NCBI RefSeq assembly: GCF_004379335.1
Contig: NZ_CP038013.1
Coordinates: forward strand, 992,001 to 1,056,000
DNA: 64,000 nt
Direction of reading: 5' to 3'
Source: Spiroplasma gladiatoris
GTDB lineage: Bacteria; Bacillota_I; Bacilli_A; Mycoplasmatales; Mycoplasmataceae
A program made the position numbers and the translations under genes. The notes under the pieces are model-generated. The model searched no databases. It was not told the origin of the DNA and saw nothing but the letters and a program-made list of their open reading frames with translations. Below are positions 50,792-62,178 of the stretch, piece by piece. How positions within the stretch are numbered: position 1 is the stretch's first letter; the number at the start of each line of letters is the position of its first letter.

Positions 50792-53395
50792 TTATGAAAA
50801 TTTTTTTATTGGGTTGCCATAATAAGCATCTAAGTAAATTTGTTTAATGTCTTCGATCAATGGATATCGTGGATTTGCACCAGTACATTGGTCATCAAAT
50901 GCATCTTCTGACATCTTTTCAAGTGATTCTTGAAAATTTTTTTCATCAACTCCATAGTCTTTAAATGAAGTATGTAATTCTACTTCTTTAGTCAGGTTTT
51001 GAACTTCTTCAATCAGAGCATCTACCAATTGTTCATTGGTTTTACCTTTTAATCCAAGTTCCTTAGCTAATTGCGCATATTTTTCCATAGAGTTTTGTAC
51101 TCCAAATTGTGAAAAGTAAGTTTGTTTACCACCTTCAATAACACATGCAGCATTATATCTTATAATATGTGGAAGTAAAATTGCATTTGCAGCTCCATGA
51201 ATAACATTGTGATATCCTCCAACTTTATGTGATAATGAGTGAACTAAACCTAAAAATGCATTTGCAAAAGATATACCTGCAAAAGCAGCTCCATCCATTA
51301 CTTTTGCTCTTGCTTCTACATCTTCTTTACCATTAAAATAAGCACTTGGCAAGAATCCAAAAATATTTTTAGCACCTTGAACAGCATAACTATCTGTATA
51401 GTCCGTTGCCATAACAGAAACGTAAGCTTCGATACAGTGAGTTAAAGCATCTAATGCAGGTGCGTTAGTTGCCCCTTTTGGTATGGTCATTGTCAATTCT
51501 GGATCAATTATTGCCATATTTGGAGTTAGAGAATAATCTGCTAATGGATATTTAGTATGTGTTTCATCATCTGTGATTACTGAAAAAGGTGTAACTTCTG
51601 AACCTGTTCCTGATGTTGTAGGTATACATAACATTTTTGCTTTTCTACCAGTTGTAGGGTATCTTACAATTCTTTTTCTGATATCTGCAAATGTAACTGC
51701 AAGATCTTTAAAATCTATTTCTTCTCCATCATTTTCATACATTAATCACATCAATTTAGCAGCATCCATTGAAGAACCTCCACCAAATCCAATAATTAAG
51801 TCTGGGGTAAATTTTCTCATTTCTTCTGCACCTTTTTTAGTTGTTGATAACATCGGGTTTGGTTCAACGCCATCAAATACTGTATATGTAATTTTTAAAT
51901 TATCTAATTGTTCTGTAATTCTTTTCCCATACAATTGATTAATAACCTTATCTGTTACAATATAAACTCTTTTGATATTTCATTCTCTTAAATCTTCAAA
52001 AGCGTATTGTAATGATCCAAACTTATGATAAATTCTTTCTGGTAATCTCATTCACTGCATATTTTCCCTTCTTTCTGCAACAGTTTTAACATTTAATAAA
52101 TTTAATGGTCCAACATTTTGTGAAAAAGAGTTTTTTCCATGTGTTCCACATCCTAAAGTCATACTAGGGTCTAATCCAAAGTTATACATATCTCCAACTC
52201 CACCAAGAGATGATGGTGAGTTTACAAGCAATCTTCCGGGATTTAATCCTTTAAATAATTCTAATTTATCTTTATGTTTATCAACATCACATCATAATGA
52301 AGCTGTGTGTCCAGCACCCATTAATAAGATTTTTTTAGAAACTTCAATTGCTTCAGCAAAAGTTTTAACTCTATATGCCGCAACATATGTTGAAAGTTTT
52401 TCATGCGCTAAAGGTTCATCATGTTCTGCGCTAGAAGCTTCAACTATAATAAACCTTGTAGTTTCAGGTACTTTTATACCAACAAGCTCAGCTACTTTTA
52501 ATGCAGATCTACCAACTAGATCAGCATTTAATAAACCATATTTGCCTTCCTTAAACATTGTTTTTCTAAATTTATTTTTTTCTTCTTCAGAAGTAACTAC
52601 ATAAGTATTTTTTTTCTTAAATAATTCGATAGTTTTTTCATAAACTGAATCTAATATAACTAATGAGTTTTCTGTAGCACAAACAACTCCGTTGTCAAAA
52701 GTATTTGACTGAATTATTGAAGAAGTTGCAACATCTAAATTAGCTGATTCATCAATAATCGCAGGAGCATTACCAGCACCAACTCCAATTGCAGGAGTAC
52801 CTGATGAGTAAGCCGCTTGAACCATACCCGGACCACCTGTAGCTAAAATAATATCTGCATTTTTCATAACATAACTTGTATTATCTAAACTTGGTGATTC
52901 TACTCAAGCAATGATATCTTTTGGAGCACCGGCTTTAACTGCAGCTTCTAAAACTACTTTTGCAGCTGCTATGGTACAATTTTTTGCTCCTGGGTGAGGT
53001 GAAATTACTATTGCATTTCTAGTTTTTAACGCCATTAAGCATTTAAATATTGCTGTTGAAGTTGGATTTGTAGTAGGAATTACAGCCCCAATTATCCCGA
53101 TTGGTTCATAAACTTTTTGAATTCCTAAAGCTTTATTTTCATAAAAAGTTCCAACTGTTTGTAAGTTTCTATATTTGTTAAATATAAATTCACTTGCAAA
53201 GTGATTTTTTAATATTTTATCTTCAACTATTCCCATTGAAGTTTCTTGATGTGCTAATTTAGCTAAACTAATTCTATTTTCATTAGCAGCTAATGCAGCA
53301 GCTTTAAAAATTTTATCAACTTGTTCTTGTGAGTAAGTTGAAAATTGTTCATATGCTTCTCTAACCTTTTTAAAAATTAATTCTAAATCTTCCAT
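50792..53395 (-). CDS. adhE: Bifunctional acetaldehyde-CoA/alcohol dehydrogenase
   Basis: 867 residues. N-terminal CoA-acylating aldehyde dehydrogenase (about 1-440) with VIPTTNPTSTAIFKCL and catalytic Cys in NGVVCATENSLV, joined to an iron-dependent alcohol dehydrogenase (about 450-867) with FGGGSSMDAAKLMW, ALDALTHCIEAYVS and metal-binding HSLSHKVGGYHNVIHGAAN. Reduces acetyl-CoA to ethanol, reoxidising two NADH. Such proteins form spirosome filaments in other bacteria. Located just upstream of pflB, which supplies its acetyl-CoA. UGA Trp codons throughout. The start ATG at 53395 follows AAGGAG. Confidence 0.97.
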
Positions 53396-53476
53396 TTATT
53401 ATTTCTCCTTACTTGATTATTATATTCCTATTTGGAAATTTTTTTCAAAAAAATAAAAGCATATTGATATTTTTAG

Positions 53477-53510
53477 AAAAAAAATACATACTCGAGTATG
53501 TATTTTTTAA
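53477..53510. terminator. Terminator of rplM-rpsI
   Basis: A perfect palindrome AAAATACATACTCGAGTATG and its complement half, 53479-53508, with T tracts on both strands; 18 bases after the rpsI stop. Confidence 0.9.
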
Positions 53511-53528
53511 TAAAACAAATATATGTAA

Positions 53529-53936
53529 TTAACGTTTTGAGAATTGTGGTGCTCTACGCGCTCCATAAAGTCCGTATTTTTTACGTTCTTTAACACGAGC
53601 ATCACGAGTTAATAAACCTTTACCTCTTAATTCTGGTTTGTAGTCTTTGCTTGCTTCTAATAAAGCTCTTGCAATCCCTAAACGAGCTGCACCCGCTTGA
53701 CCTGTAAACCCTCCACCTTTTACTGTAATTTTGATTGAAAAGTCTTCTTTTGTATTTGTTGCTTCTAATGGTTGTTCCATATCTTGAACTAAAGTTGGGT
53801 ATGGAAAGAATTCCAATGCTGGTTTTCCATTCACAATAATATCACCTTTACCAGGAGTTAAAATTACTTGAGCAACAGAAGATTTTCTTCTTCCAGTTCC
53901 TCTGTACATAACTGAGTCTTTTTTAATAACAGCCAT
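53529..53936 (-). CDS. rpsI: 30S ribosomal protein S9
   Basis: 135 residues. Its basic C-terminal tail ([14 protein letters not shown]) contacts the P-site tRNA. Motifs [33 protein letters not shown] and [15 protein letters not shown] are universal. The ATG overlaps the rplM stop codon by one base (TAATG), so translation is coupled. Confidence 0.98.
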   Translation of the reverse strand: MAVIKKDSVMYRGTGRRKSSVAQVILTPGKGDIIVNGKPALEFFPYPTLVQDMEQPLEATNTKEDFSIKITVKGGGFTGQAGAARLGIARALLEASKDYKPELRGKGLLTRDARVKERKKYGLYGARRAPQFSKR

Positions 53937-54388
53937 TATTTATCTCCTTTTCTTAAATTAATCACTAAAACTTGTGGGTTTTGTGCTTGGTGTGGGTGTT
54001 CGCTTCCCGCATATACATGCAATGCACGATATTGGTTAGCTCCCTGTGTATTTTTTGGCAACATTAATCTTACAGCTCTTTCAATAATTCTTTCTGGGAA
54101 TAAACTACGTTGTGTTTTAACATTCCTTGATTTTAATCCCCCTGGATACATTGAGTGGTGGTAGTAGTTTTTATCTTGTTCTTTTTTACCAGTTAAAACT
54201 ACTTTTTCTGCATTAATAATGATCACGTGATCTCCATTATTAATGTGAGGTGTAAAGTCTGGTTTATGTTTTCCTCTTAATATTGTTGCAACTTGAGTTG
54301 ATAAACGTCCCAAAATTGCATCAGTTGCGTCAACTACATATCATTTTTTAGCAATATCTGCTGTTTTTATTAGTGTAGTTTGTTTCAT
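53936..54388 (-). CDS. rplM: 50S ribosomal protein L13
   Basis: 150 residues. N-terminus [20 protein letters not shown] with a UGA Trp, then [50 protein letters not shown] and [18 protein letters not shown], the L13 signature. First gene of rplM-rpsI. The ATG at 54388 follows GGAG by 11 bases; the leader hairpin 54391-54431 may place this site correctly or hide it. Confidence 0.97.
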
Positions 54389-54390
54389 TT

Positions 54391-54431
54391 GTGCTTTTTC
54401 TCCTTCGCTTCCGGGGCTTGTGAGTAAGCAC
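54391..54431 (-). promoter_or_regulatory. rplM leader hairpin (L13 leader-like)
   Basis: The mRNA probably begins at GTGCTT (54426-54431), which pairs with AAGCAC (54391-54396) just before the start codon and encloses the GAAGGAGAA ribosome binding site and a GC-rich inner segment (CCCCGG). A short leader with a closing stem upstream of rplM-rpsI fits the known L13 leader of low-GC Gram-positives, where L13 represses its own synthesis. Confidence 0.55.
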
Positions 54432-54435
54432 ATAT

Positions 54436-54441
54436 ATTATA
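54436..54441 (-). promoter_or_regulatory. -10 element of rplM-rpsI
   Basis: TATAAT on the minus strand, about 7-10 bases before the predicted transcript start at the leader hairpin. Confidence 0.6.
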
Positions 54442-54488
54442 TACTACTATTTTAAATATTTGTTATATTATTTTGTCTTTCTTATAGT

Positions 54489-54519
54489 TTTTTTGTCTTT
54501 GTGTGTGACAAAAAAATTA
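54489..54519. promoter_or_regulatory. Inverted repeat upstream of mtlA
   Basis: TTTTTTTGTC and GACAAAAAAA form a perfect 10-base inverted repeat around TTTGTGTGT, about 70 bases upstream of mtlA. Either a terminator-like end for divergent transcripts or an operator of the mannitol operon (MtlR is encoded in it). The function is not decided by sequence. Confidence 0.4.
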
Positions 54520-54583
54520 TTTATAAGGATATCTTTTTTTATTAAATAAAATATAGTTTAAATTATAGAAAGGAGTTGTAATT

Positions 54584-56140
54584 ATGGAAGAAGTAATTAA
54601 AGAATTAAATAAAAAAGAGAGTAAAAATAAGTTTGAATTATGATTTAAAAATAACTTCAACAAAAGAACCTCTCTTAGAAGAGTACAAAAATTTGGTGGT
54701 TGATTAAGTTCAATGATGATGCCTATAATTGGTATTATGATTGCTTGAGGACTATTAACAGCATTTTTTATACCAGATGGTTGAACTCCAGTTGCAGCGA
54801 TTAATGATTATATCGTTGGTAATGTTATTACTTATTTAATACCAGTTTTGATCGGTTTTAATGCAGGTAAGTTAGTTCATAAAACTAGAGGTGGGTTTAT
54901 TGCAACATTTGTAGTATTTGCTGTAATAGTTGGAAATCAATACAATCCAGGATTTATTGAAGGTTCAAGTCCCTCACCTCAGTTTTTATCAGCTATGATA
55001 GTTGGACCTATGGCTGCTGGAATATTAAAATTAATAGATAAGTTGTTGGAGGGAAGAGTTAAACAAGGATTTGAAATGCTTATAAATAACTTTGTTATGG
55101 GTTTTTTGGCTTTTGGACTAGGAATTGGGGCATTTTATGGAATGCCATATGTGTTTAATTCAATCACTTGAGCACTAGCAGAAGCTGTAAAGTTCTTAAT
55201 AAATAATAAAATAATATTTTTAACAGCACTTATAGTAGAACCAGCAAAAATATTTTTCTTAAATAATGCCATTAACCACGGAGTTTTTTCAGCATTATCA
55301 CCAAGTTTTGTTGCAGAAAAAGGAAAATCAATCTTATATTTACTAGAATCTAATCCTGGACCTGGGCTTGGTGCATTGATCGCTATTATGATTTTTGATA
55401 AAAAACAAAGAGAAAATGCAGCTGGTGCATCAATAATTCATTTCTTTGGAGGTATTCATGAGGTATACTTTCCATTTATATTAATGAAAATAGAAATGAT
55501 AATCGCTTTAATTGTTGGAGGGTTAGTTGGAGATGCTGTATTTCAAATATTTGATGCAGGGTTAATTGCTCCAGCATCACCAGGATCAATTATAGCAATC
55601 TCAATATTTATTCAATCTAGTGCATTAAATTATGCTGGTGTCTATTTAGGCATATTCGCAAGTTGTGGAGCAGCACTATTAACAGGATCGCTTATTCATA
55701 TTATAATGAGAAAAAAATATAAAAAAAATGCAGCTACTTTAGAAGAAGCTACTAAAAAATTAGAAGAAATTAAAGGAAAAGAAATTAAACATTTAAATAA
55801 AAAACTTTTAAAAGATTTAGACTTTAACAAAATAGATACTATAATATTTGCTTGTGAGGCAGGTATGGGTTCAAGCGCGATGGGTGCATCTGTGCTTAGA
55901 AAAAAACTAAAAGAAGCAGACATAAAAATCAAAGTTGTTAACTATCCTGTAAAAGAATTGCCAAGTGACGCTAAATTTGTAATAACACAAGACAAATTAA
56001 CAGAGTATGCAGTTCAAAAAGTACCTAACGCAATTCATAGAAGCATATCTAACTTTTTAGATAAAAATTTCTATGATAAAATAGTTTTAGAATTTAAAGA
56101 AAAGTTAGAGAACATTAATGAAGAAAGAAAGACAACTTAG
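54584..56140 (+). CDS. mtlA: Mannitol PTS EIICB component
   Basis: 518 residues. Transports and phosphorylates mannitol to mannitol-1-phosphate. EIIC domain (about residues 25-370) with FGGWLSSMMMPIIGIMIAWG, ALIVEPAKIFFLNNAINHG and FFGGIHEVYFPFILMK; linker; EIIB domain (about 420-518) with the phosphorylated Cys in FACEAGMGSSAMGAS. The EIIA domain of E. coli MtlA is absent; it is at the C-terminus of the next gene. AAAGGAG ribosome binding site. First gene of mtlA-mtlR-mtlD. UGA Trp codons present. Confidence 0.96.
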
Positions 56141-57983
56141 AATTTTATATACACTATTAAGTTATAAAAAACTTAATATTGATGTAATCACAAAAGCTTA
56201 TGATATAAGCAAAAAAACATGAGAAAGAGATTTTGAAGATATAAATCTCTTTTTATCAAAAAAAGGCCAGTTTAAAATAATTGAAAGTGATAATGCAATA
56301 CATTTTATTGGATCTGATATTAATTTATTAGAATATTTACATTTAGATGACTCATTTTTATTAAAAGAAGAGCGATTAATTTATATATTTATGATTTTAT
56401 TAAGAGATATACATATATCAAAAACCCAACTTATTGATGATTTAGATGTTTCAATAAAAGTATTGGAAAATGATATAAATGAATTAAAAAATATATTTTT
56501 ACTTAATGAAACTAATTTATCAATTAATAGCAGAGGAATTAAAATTTCTAGTATACAAAAAGATAAAGAAATTAAAATTTTAATAGATATAATAATTCAA
56601 CATTTATCTTTAAAAAAAGTTTATTCTATTTTAAAGTTAAATAGCATCGAAAAACTGTTCTCAAGTTATATTTATAAATTTTTAGATAAAAAGTATAACA
56701 TTAGTATTTATAATAAAATATTTATTTGAATTTTAGAACATACTTCAAATCAATATAATATCTCAAATTACGAAATAATAGTTTTATCAATAAAAATAAC
56801 TTTATGGTTAAATCATCCGAATAATAAAGAGCTTATGATCGCTATTGTTTCACTAGATAATCAAAAAGATTTTTATGAATTAGTCAAAAAAATTTATTGC
56901 ACTGAAGAATTAAAACTATTTACAATTAGTAATTATTCAAGTAATAATTTTAGTGAGGATATTGATTTGTTTATTGAACATTTAAATAAACAAATAAAGA
57001 AGTTATTTAAAAGTAATATGTATTTAAATCAAGACATTCAAAAACGAATAAAAGATCACATAAAATCTAATCTTGATTCTACTAATATTGATGAAATAAT
57101 ACTAGCTGAATATAATAGAAATTTAAGTCAATATATTAATTCTTATAATGATTTATGAAAAGTAATAAAAGATTGTGTTGCTAAGTTTTTTAACAATAGT
57201 AAAGTATTGAAACTGATTCAGTATGAAATTTTTATTCATATATTAGTATGATTCGATACTTATATTTATGAACTTGATATTAATATTTTAACAATTTGTA
57301 TTGGCGGTATGGGTCAAAGTGCTATGATAAAAAATCATTTAGCATCTATGTATCGTAACGCAAAAATTGAAAATGCAGCTTTTTCAAATATTAACAAACA
57401 AGTTTTAAAAAGGTATGACATTATTATTTCTGCAGTTGATTTAAGTGAATTTAAAATTGAGAACTATATTTTAATGCCTTTAATATTAATTTTAAAAAGT
57501 AAAAATGAGATTCATAAAGTTATAACAGAAACGATTTATAAAAATTTAATAGGAGGAAAAATGCAAAATCAAATTTTAAAAAAAGAAAATATATTAATTA
57601 ATCAAAAAGCAAAAGATAAACATGAAGCTATATTACAATGTGGCCAGTTACTTAAAAGTCAAGGCTATATAGAAGATGATTATATAAGCTCAATGATAGA
57701 AAGAGAAAAGAAGTTTTCTGTATACATAGGTAACTATTTAGCAATTCCGCATGGACTCGATGAAAAGGGCGTTATTAAAGACGGAATTGTAGTTATACAT
57801 TATAAAGAACCTATTGACTATGATTCTAATCCTGTTAACTTTTTTATAGGAATCGCTGCAAAAAGTAATAATCATATTGACATTTTATCAAATATAGCAG
57901 AAAAAATGATGGAACTTGACTTTGTAGAAGAATTGATACAAAACCCATCAGAAGAAAGAATATTAGAGGAGTTTAATTTCTAA
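56118..57983 (+). CDS. mtlR: Mannitol operon regulator MtlR with C-terminal EIIA(Mtl) domain
   Basis: 621 residues with UGA Trp codons; its ATG lies 23 bases inside mtlA. N-terminal helix-turn-helix (VITKAYDISKKTWERDFED, about residues 20-38), two regulatory (PRD-like) helical domains (about 70-380), an EIIB-like domain with Cys in LTICIGGMGQSAMIKN (about 390-405) and a C-terminal EIIA(Mtl) domain from about residue 482 with active-site His in GNYLAIPHGLDE. Phosphotransfer to these domains controls DNA binding in the family. No stop codon separates the EIIA domain, but an AGGAGG site and ATG at 57561 could start it separately. Confidence 0.88.
57561..57983 (+). CDS. mtlF: EIIA(Mtl) from internal initiation within mtlR (predicted)
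   Basis: 140 residues, in frame with and contained in mtlR. AGGAGG lies 5 bases before ATG 57561, an ideal ribosome binding site placed exactly at the start of the EIIA domain (MQNQILKKENILINQK). The product has the length and motifs of free MtlF (about 145 residues), including IGNYLAIPHG with the phosphorylated His and VGIAAKSNNHIDILSNIA-type C-terminal sequence. Since mtlA encodes only EIICB and no other mtlF occurs in the operon, free EIIA is needed for transport and probably comes from here. Ends in TAATG overlap with mtlD. Confidence 0.7.
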   Translation: MQNQILKKENILINQKAKDKHEAILQCGQLLKSQGYIEDDYISSMIEREKKFSVYIGNYLAIPHGLDEKGVIKDGIVVIHYKEPIDYDSNPVNFFIGIAAKSNNHIDILSNIAEKMMELDFVEELIQNPSEERILEEFNF

Positions 57984-59101
57984 TGAATGTAGTGCACTTT
58001 GGAGCAGGAAATATCGGAAGAGGATTTATAGCTCCGATCCTAATTGATAGTAACCAAATAAAAGATTTTTACTTTGTAGATAGTAATAAACAGCTGATTG
58101 ATAGCTTAAAAAAGAATGCACAATATAAAGTAATTGAGTTAAATGAAGAAAGTAAAACAAAAGTATATAAAAATTTTAAAGCTTTAAGCTCAAGTGAAAT
58201 TGATTTGATTGATAAAAAAATAGTAAGTATCATAACAACATCAATTTCATCGACTAACTTAAAATATATTAAAGATAGTGTAATTAGCATAATTAAAGCA
58301 AAAGAAGCCATAAATCAAACTTTAATAATAATGTGTTGTGAAAATGGAGAAAAAGTCTCTAGTTATTTTGCTCAAATTATTAAGCAAGAATATAAATATG
58401 ATAATGATTTAATAAAATTTATAGATGTTATGGTTGATAGAATAGTGCCAAATGAGAAAGTCTTATCTTTAGACGTTAAAGTAGAACCTTACTTTTCTTG
58501 AGTAGTCGATAATAAAAACTGACCTGAAAATATCAGTAAAATTAAAGGTATGACTTTTACAAATAATATAGATGCCGATATTTGTAAAAAGGTTTGAATG
58601 TTGAACGGAACACACGCTTCTCTCGCTTGAAAAGAATGGCAACTTTCTAAATTTAACAATCCAATAATAGTTAATGTATTAAATTCTAAAGATAAAAATG
58701 AACTAAATGATTTTTTGAATAATTATTTAAAAGAGATTTCTAATGTCATTGAAGTTGTTTTTAACTATGATAAAAAAGAATTAGAAAGTTTTGTTGAAGC
58801 TGTAAAAAAAAGATTTAAAAACCCTTTTATTAAAGATGAATTTGTAAGAGTTGCTAGAAATACTATAAAAAAAATACAACTAGATGAAAGAATAATAAAA
58901 CCTTTATTATTGGGAATTGACAATAATCTTGAAGTAAAATTTATAAAACAATCTTTAAGAAATGCATTATCTTACAATAACAAAGAAGATGAAGATGGTT
59001 TGAAAATACAAGATTTTTTAGATAAAAATTATACATTACAAGATATTGCAAAAGAGCTTATTGAAAACGTTAATGCAGATATTATAGAAAAAATATTATA
59101 A
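57983..59101 (+). CDS. mtlD: Mannitol-1-phosphate 5-dehydrogenase
   Basis: 372 residues. Oxidises mannitol-1-phosphate to fructose-6-phosphate with NAD. N-terminal Rossmann motif VVHFGAGNIGRGFIAPIL (residues 3-20), VMVDRIVP, VEPYFSWVVD, LNGTHASLAW (with UGA Trp) and DEFVRVARNTIKKIQLDERI are typical of the long-chain mannitol dehydrogenase family. The ATG overlaps the mtlR/EIIA stop codon. It completes a mannitol utilisation operon feeding glycolysis, followed by a strong terminator. Confidence 0.96.
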
Positions 59102-59133
59102 AAAAATAAAAGTGCGTAGCACTTTTATTTTTT
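59100..59133 (+). terminator. mtl operon terminator
   Basis: AAAATAAAAGTGC and GCACTTTTATTTT enclose GTA and are followed by T residues. Confidence 0.9.
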
Positions 59134-59134
59134 T

Positions 59135-59263
59135 GTGGTTAAGGTAATTAATTATTAACTTAAAGTTTATCCTTATCACTGAAAGTTTATTCAAATAAAC
59201 AAAATTTTAATATTTAATTACTTTTAAATATGACGTTATTTAATAGTTCTTTAACCACTTTAA
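59135..59263. other. Intergenic element bounded by inverted repeats, unknown
   Basis: GTGGTTAAGG (59135-59144) and CTTTAACCAC (about 59253-59262) pair over about 110 bases. The interior holds a perfect GTTTATT/AATAAAC hairpin and repeated AAAGTTTAT. It lies between convergent mtlD and truA. It could be a small RNA or part of a complex terminator; I cannot assign it. Confidence 0.35.
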
Positions 59264-59283
59264 ATATAGTAATTTATTACTGA

Positions 59284-60033
59284 TTAGTTGTCAAACTCAT
59301 AATTTATTTTATATAAAATAAGTCCTTCAGGATTTGCCATATAGGGTAGTTTTTCTAACTTTAAATCTAAAACGTTTTTTATAATTTCTAAAGTTGTTTT
59401 ACCACAAGCATAAGCTAGACAAGCACCAACTATAGATCTAATTTGATACCTTATAAAACCTTTAGCTTTAAAAATTATAATAATATCGTCATTTTCTTGT
59501 TTTACAGATATTGAATCTATTTTTCTTATTGTATTTATAAGTTCTAGTTCTTTTCCTTTTAAACCTGAGAAGTTTTTAAAATTATGTTCCCCTATAAATA
59601 AGTTTAAAGCTTGATCTAATTTTTTTAAATCATAATTTAGGTTTGAAAAAAATCAATAACGATTTAAAAATACGTTTTTAGGTTTTAAGCTAATTTGATA
59701 ATGATAAACTTTTTTAACACAATTTCTAACTCTAAAATTTTTTTCTATTTGAATTGCTTCTTTTATTTTTATCCCAAGAGGTAGAGCTTTATTTAAAGCA
59801 TTTAAAAAACCTGATATGTTTGGCTTAAAATTAAGCTCAATTCAGGCTTTTTGGTCTTTTGCGTGAACACCAGAGTCTGTTTTTGAAGCTCCAACCACTC
59901 TAAATACTGAATTTCTAGCAACAACACTAATAGCTGTTTCTATCTCACCTTGTATTGTAGATTGATTTTTTTGTTTTGCTCAACCACAAAAATCTGTTCC
60001 ATCATACTCAATTGTAAATAAATAATAATACAT
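59284..60033 (-). CDS. truA: tRNA pseudouridine(38-40) synthase
   Basis: 249 residues. Makes pseudouridine at positions 38-40 of the anticodon stem. The catalytic Asp is in VVGASKTDSGVHAKDQ (about residues 45-60; consensus RTDxGVHA, with K replacing the usual R); KAGFxRYQIR equivalent KGFIRYQIRSIVG is present. N-terminus YYYLFTIEYDGTDFCGWAKQ. The ATG overlaps the ecfT stop (TAATG). Gene order ecfA1-ecfA2-ecfT-truA is conserved in low-GC Gram-positives. Confidence 0.94.
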
Positions 60034-60947
60034 TATAAACTTAAAATGTCATCAACTCTTGGGATTTTAATTTGGCTTAATTGATCAATATATGGGTAGC
60101 AAAATAAAGTAATAGCAATTGTTAAATAGATCAAGAAAATAAATCAATCAAAAATTCTAAATTTTACTTGTCTATATCTAGTTCTTCTTGCATGAGGATC
60201 ATAACCTCTTGAGTCCATTGCATAAGCTAAATCTTCTGCTTTTTGAAATGATGAAACTAATAACGGAATAATTAGTGAAGTTGTTCCTTTAACCTTATCA
60301 GCAATATTTCCGTTTTTAAAGTCAATACCCCTTGAAGACTGAGCCTTCATAATTCTTCCTGCTTCATCAATTAAAGTTGGTATCATTCTTAGTGCAATTG
60401 ATATAATTGTTGAAAATATATAAACAGGAATACCTATTAATTTTAAAGGTCATAATAAATCTTCAATTGCTAATGTCAATTCTAAAGGTTGTGTTGTTCC
60501 TGTTAATATTGTTGTTAAAGTTATCATTAAAAATATTCTTATTGTCATATAAATTGCACGATAAGCAGCTTTTTCAGAAAATCAAAAGAATTTAAAATTA
60601 AATATATATCCAAACTCTTTTGTAGAAGTATATCTTGCACCTTGGTCTGCAACTTTTACCCATTCAAACTCATCAGGATGAGTTGGTTTTAACATAAAAA
60701 TATTTAATAAAATTAGCATGAAGAATATAAACATAATTGGGGTAAATAATTTGAAAAGCATTCTAAAGCTTAATTTACTCACAGAATACATTAAAATAAT
60801 TCCAGTTCCAATAAGAACAAAACCAGTAAATCCAATAGGAAAAAACACAGCCGCTATTAATAAAATAATCATTAACAATTTAACTCTTGGGTCCATTTTG
60901 TGAATCACAGAGTTATATGGCATATATCTACCAAAAACCATTCTCAT
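60033..60947 (-). CDS. ecfT: ECF transporter transmembrane component EcfT
   Basis: 304 residues, about five to six membrane helices. It links the two EcfA ATPases to vitamin-specific S components. The two Ala-Arg-Gly coupling motifs are visible as AQSSRGID and AMDSRGYD (about residues 200 and 240). N-terminus FGRYMPYNSVIHKMDPRVKLL is the family opening. UGA Trp codons are used. Translationally coupled to truA. Shared EcfT/A modules serve several vitamins; no S component is in this window. Confidence 0.95.
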
Positions 60948-60957
60948 AATATATTTC

Positions 60958-62178
60958 CTACTTTCTTTCTTTTGCAGCTTTAATAGCTGTTGCTAATTGT
61001 TCAACTGTTCTAAAATTATGTTTTGTAATATCAATACCTTTTTCTTTTAATTTATATGCTAGTTTGTATAATTTTGGTGGTTCTATTTCAATAGTTCTCA
61101 ATAACTCAAAATTTGAAAAAATCTCAAATGGGTTTCCTACCGAAATAACTCTACCTTTATGCATAACTATTACTTCGTCAGCAATTTGTAGAACGTGATC
61201 CATATTATGAGTTACAATAATTATTCTTTTGTTTTTTTCTCTATTTAAGTTATAAAACAACTTCATAAAATCTTCTTCACCTTGAGGATCTAAACCACCA
61301 GTTGGTTCATCTAACACTAATGTGTCCCCATCCATTGCTACAATTCCGGCAATTGCTACCCTACGCTTTTGTCCTCCAGATAAGTCAAAGGGACTTCTTT
61401 TTGCATAATCTTCAGGTAAATCAACCATTCTTAAAAGTTCTGGTACTCTTTTAAGAGTAGCTTCTTTTTCTGCCCCTAAGTTAATTGGTCCAAACGAAAT
61501 ATCTTTTTCGATTGTGTCTTGAAATAATTGATACTCAGGGAATTGAAATACTAAACCAATTTCTCTACGTAAGTCTTTAACTTCTTTAATTTTTTTTGTA
61601 GCTGCATACAATGAATAATTTCCAATAATAGTTCTTCCAGTTTCTGATATCATTAAGCCATTAGTTAATTGAATTAGTGTTGATTTACCACTTCCAGTCA
61701 TACCAATTACAGCTGTTATTTTACCTTTCTTAATAGTTATATCAGTACCATCTAGTGCTCTAAATTCAAAAGGAGAGCCTTTTGAGTAAGTGTATGAGAC
61801 GTTTTCAAAAACAATATCACCGTCAAAATCAAATGTTGGTTGTTTTGCTTTTTTAATTAATTTATTGTAATGTTTTTCTACTGATTTAGTTTTATCAACA
61901 CCATCATATCATTCATTAATTTTTTTTATTCTTTCATCAATATTTTTTAATGATTCTTTTTTAACTTCTAAAAACTCTTTTTTATAGTTTTTTTGGTTTG
62001 CTCTATCATTTTTAATTAATTTAGATATTTCGCGGTGTCTTTTTTTTCTTTTTTTATTTTCTTTTTTTTGATGCAAAGCAAGTTCTTTTAAATGTTCTCT
62101 ATATTTTGCAAGAGCTACTTTTTTTTCTACTATTAATTGTGCTTTTTGCTCTTCGTTTAAATTTTTTAGTTTTGACAT
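60958..62178 (-). CDS. ecfA2: ECF transporter ATPase EcfA2 with long charged N-terminal extension
   Basis: 406 residues; usual EcfA2 is about 285. Residues 1 to about 120 are a very charged Lys/Glu/Arg helix ([20 protein letters not shown] and similar), without homology I recognise. The ATPase follows: A-loop YTYSKGS, Walker [10 protein letters not shown] (about residue 158), Q-loop [10 protein letters not shown], signature DLSGGQKRR, Walker [14 protein letters not shown] and switch VTHNMD. All motifs intact. UGA Trp at about residue 90 joins the parts. It overlaps ecfA1 by 13 bases. Confidence 0.93.
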
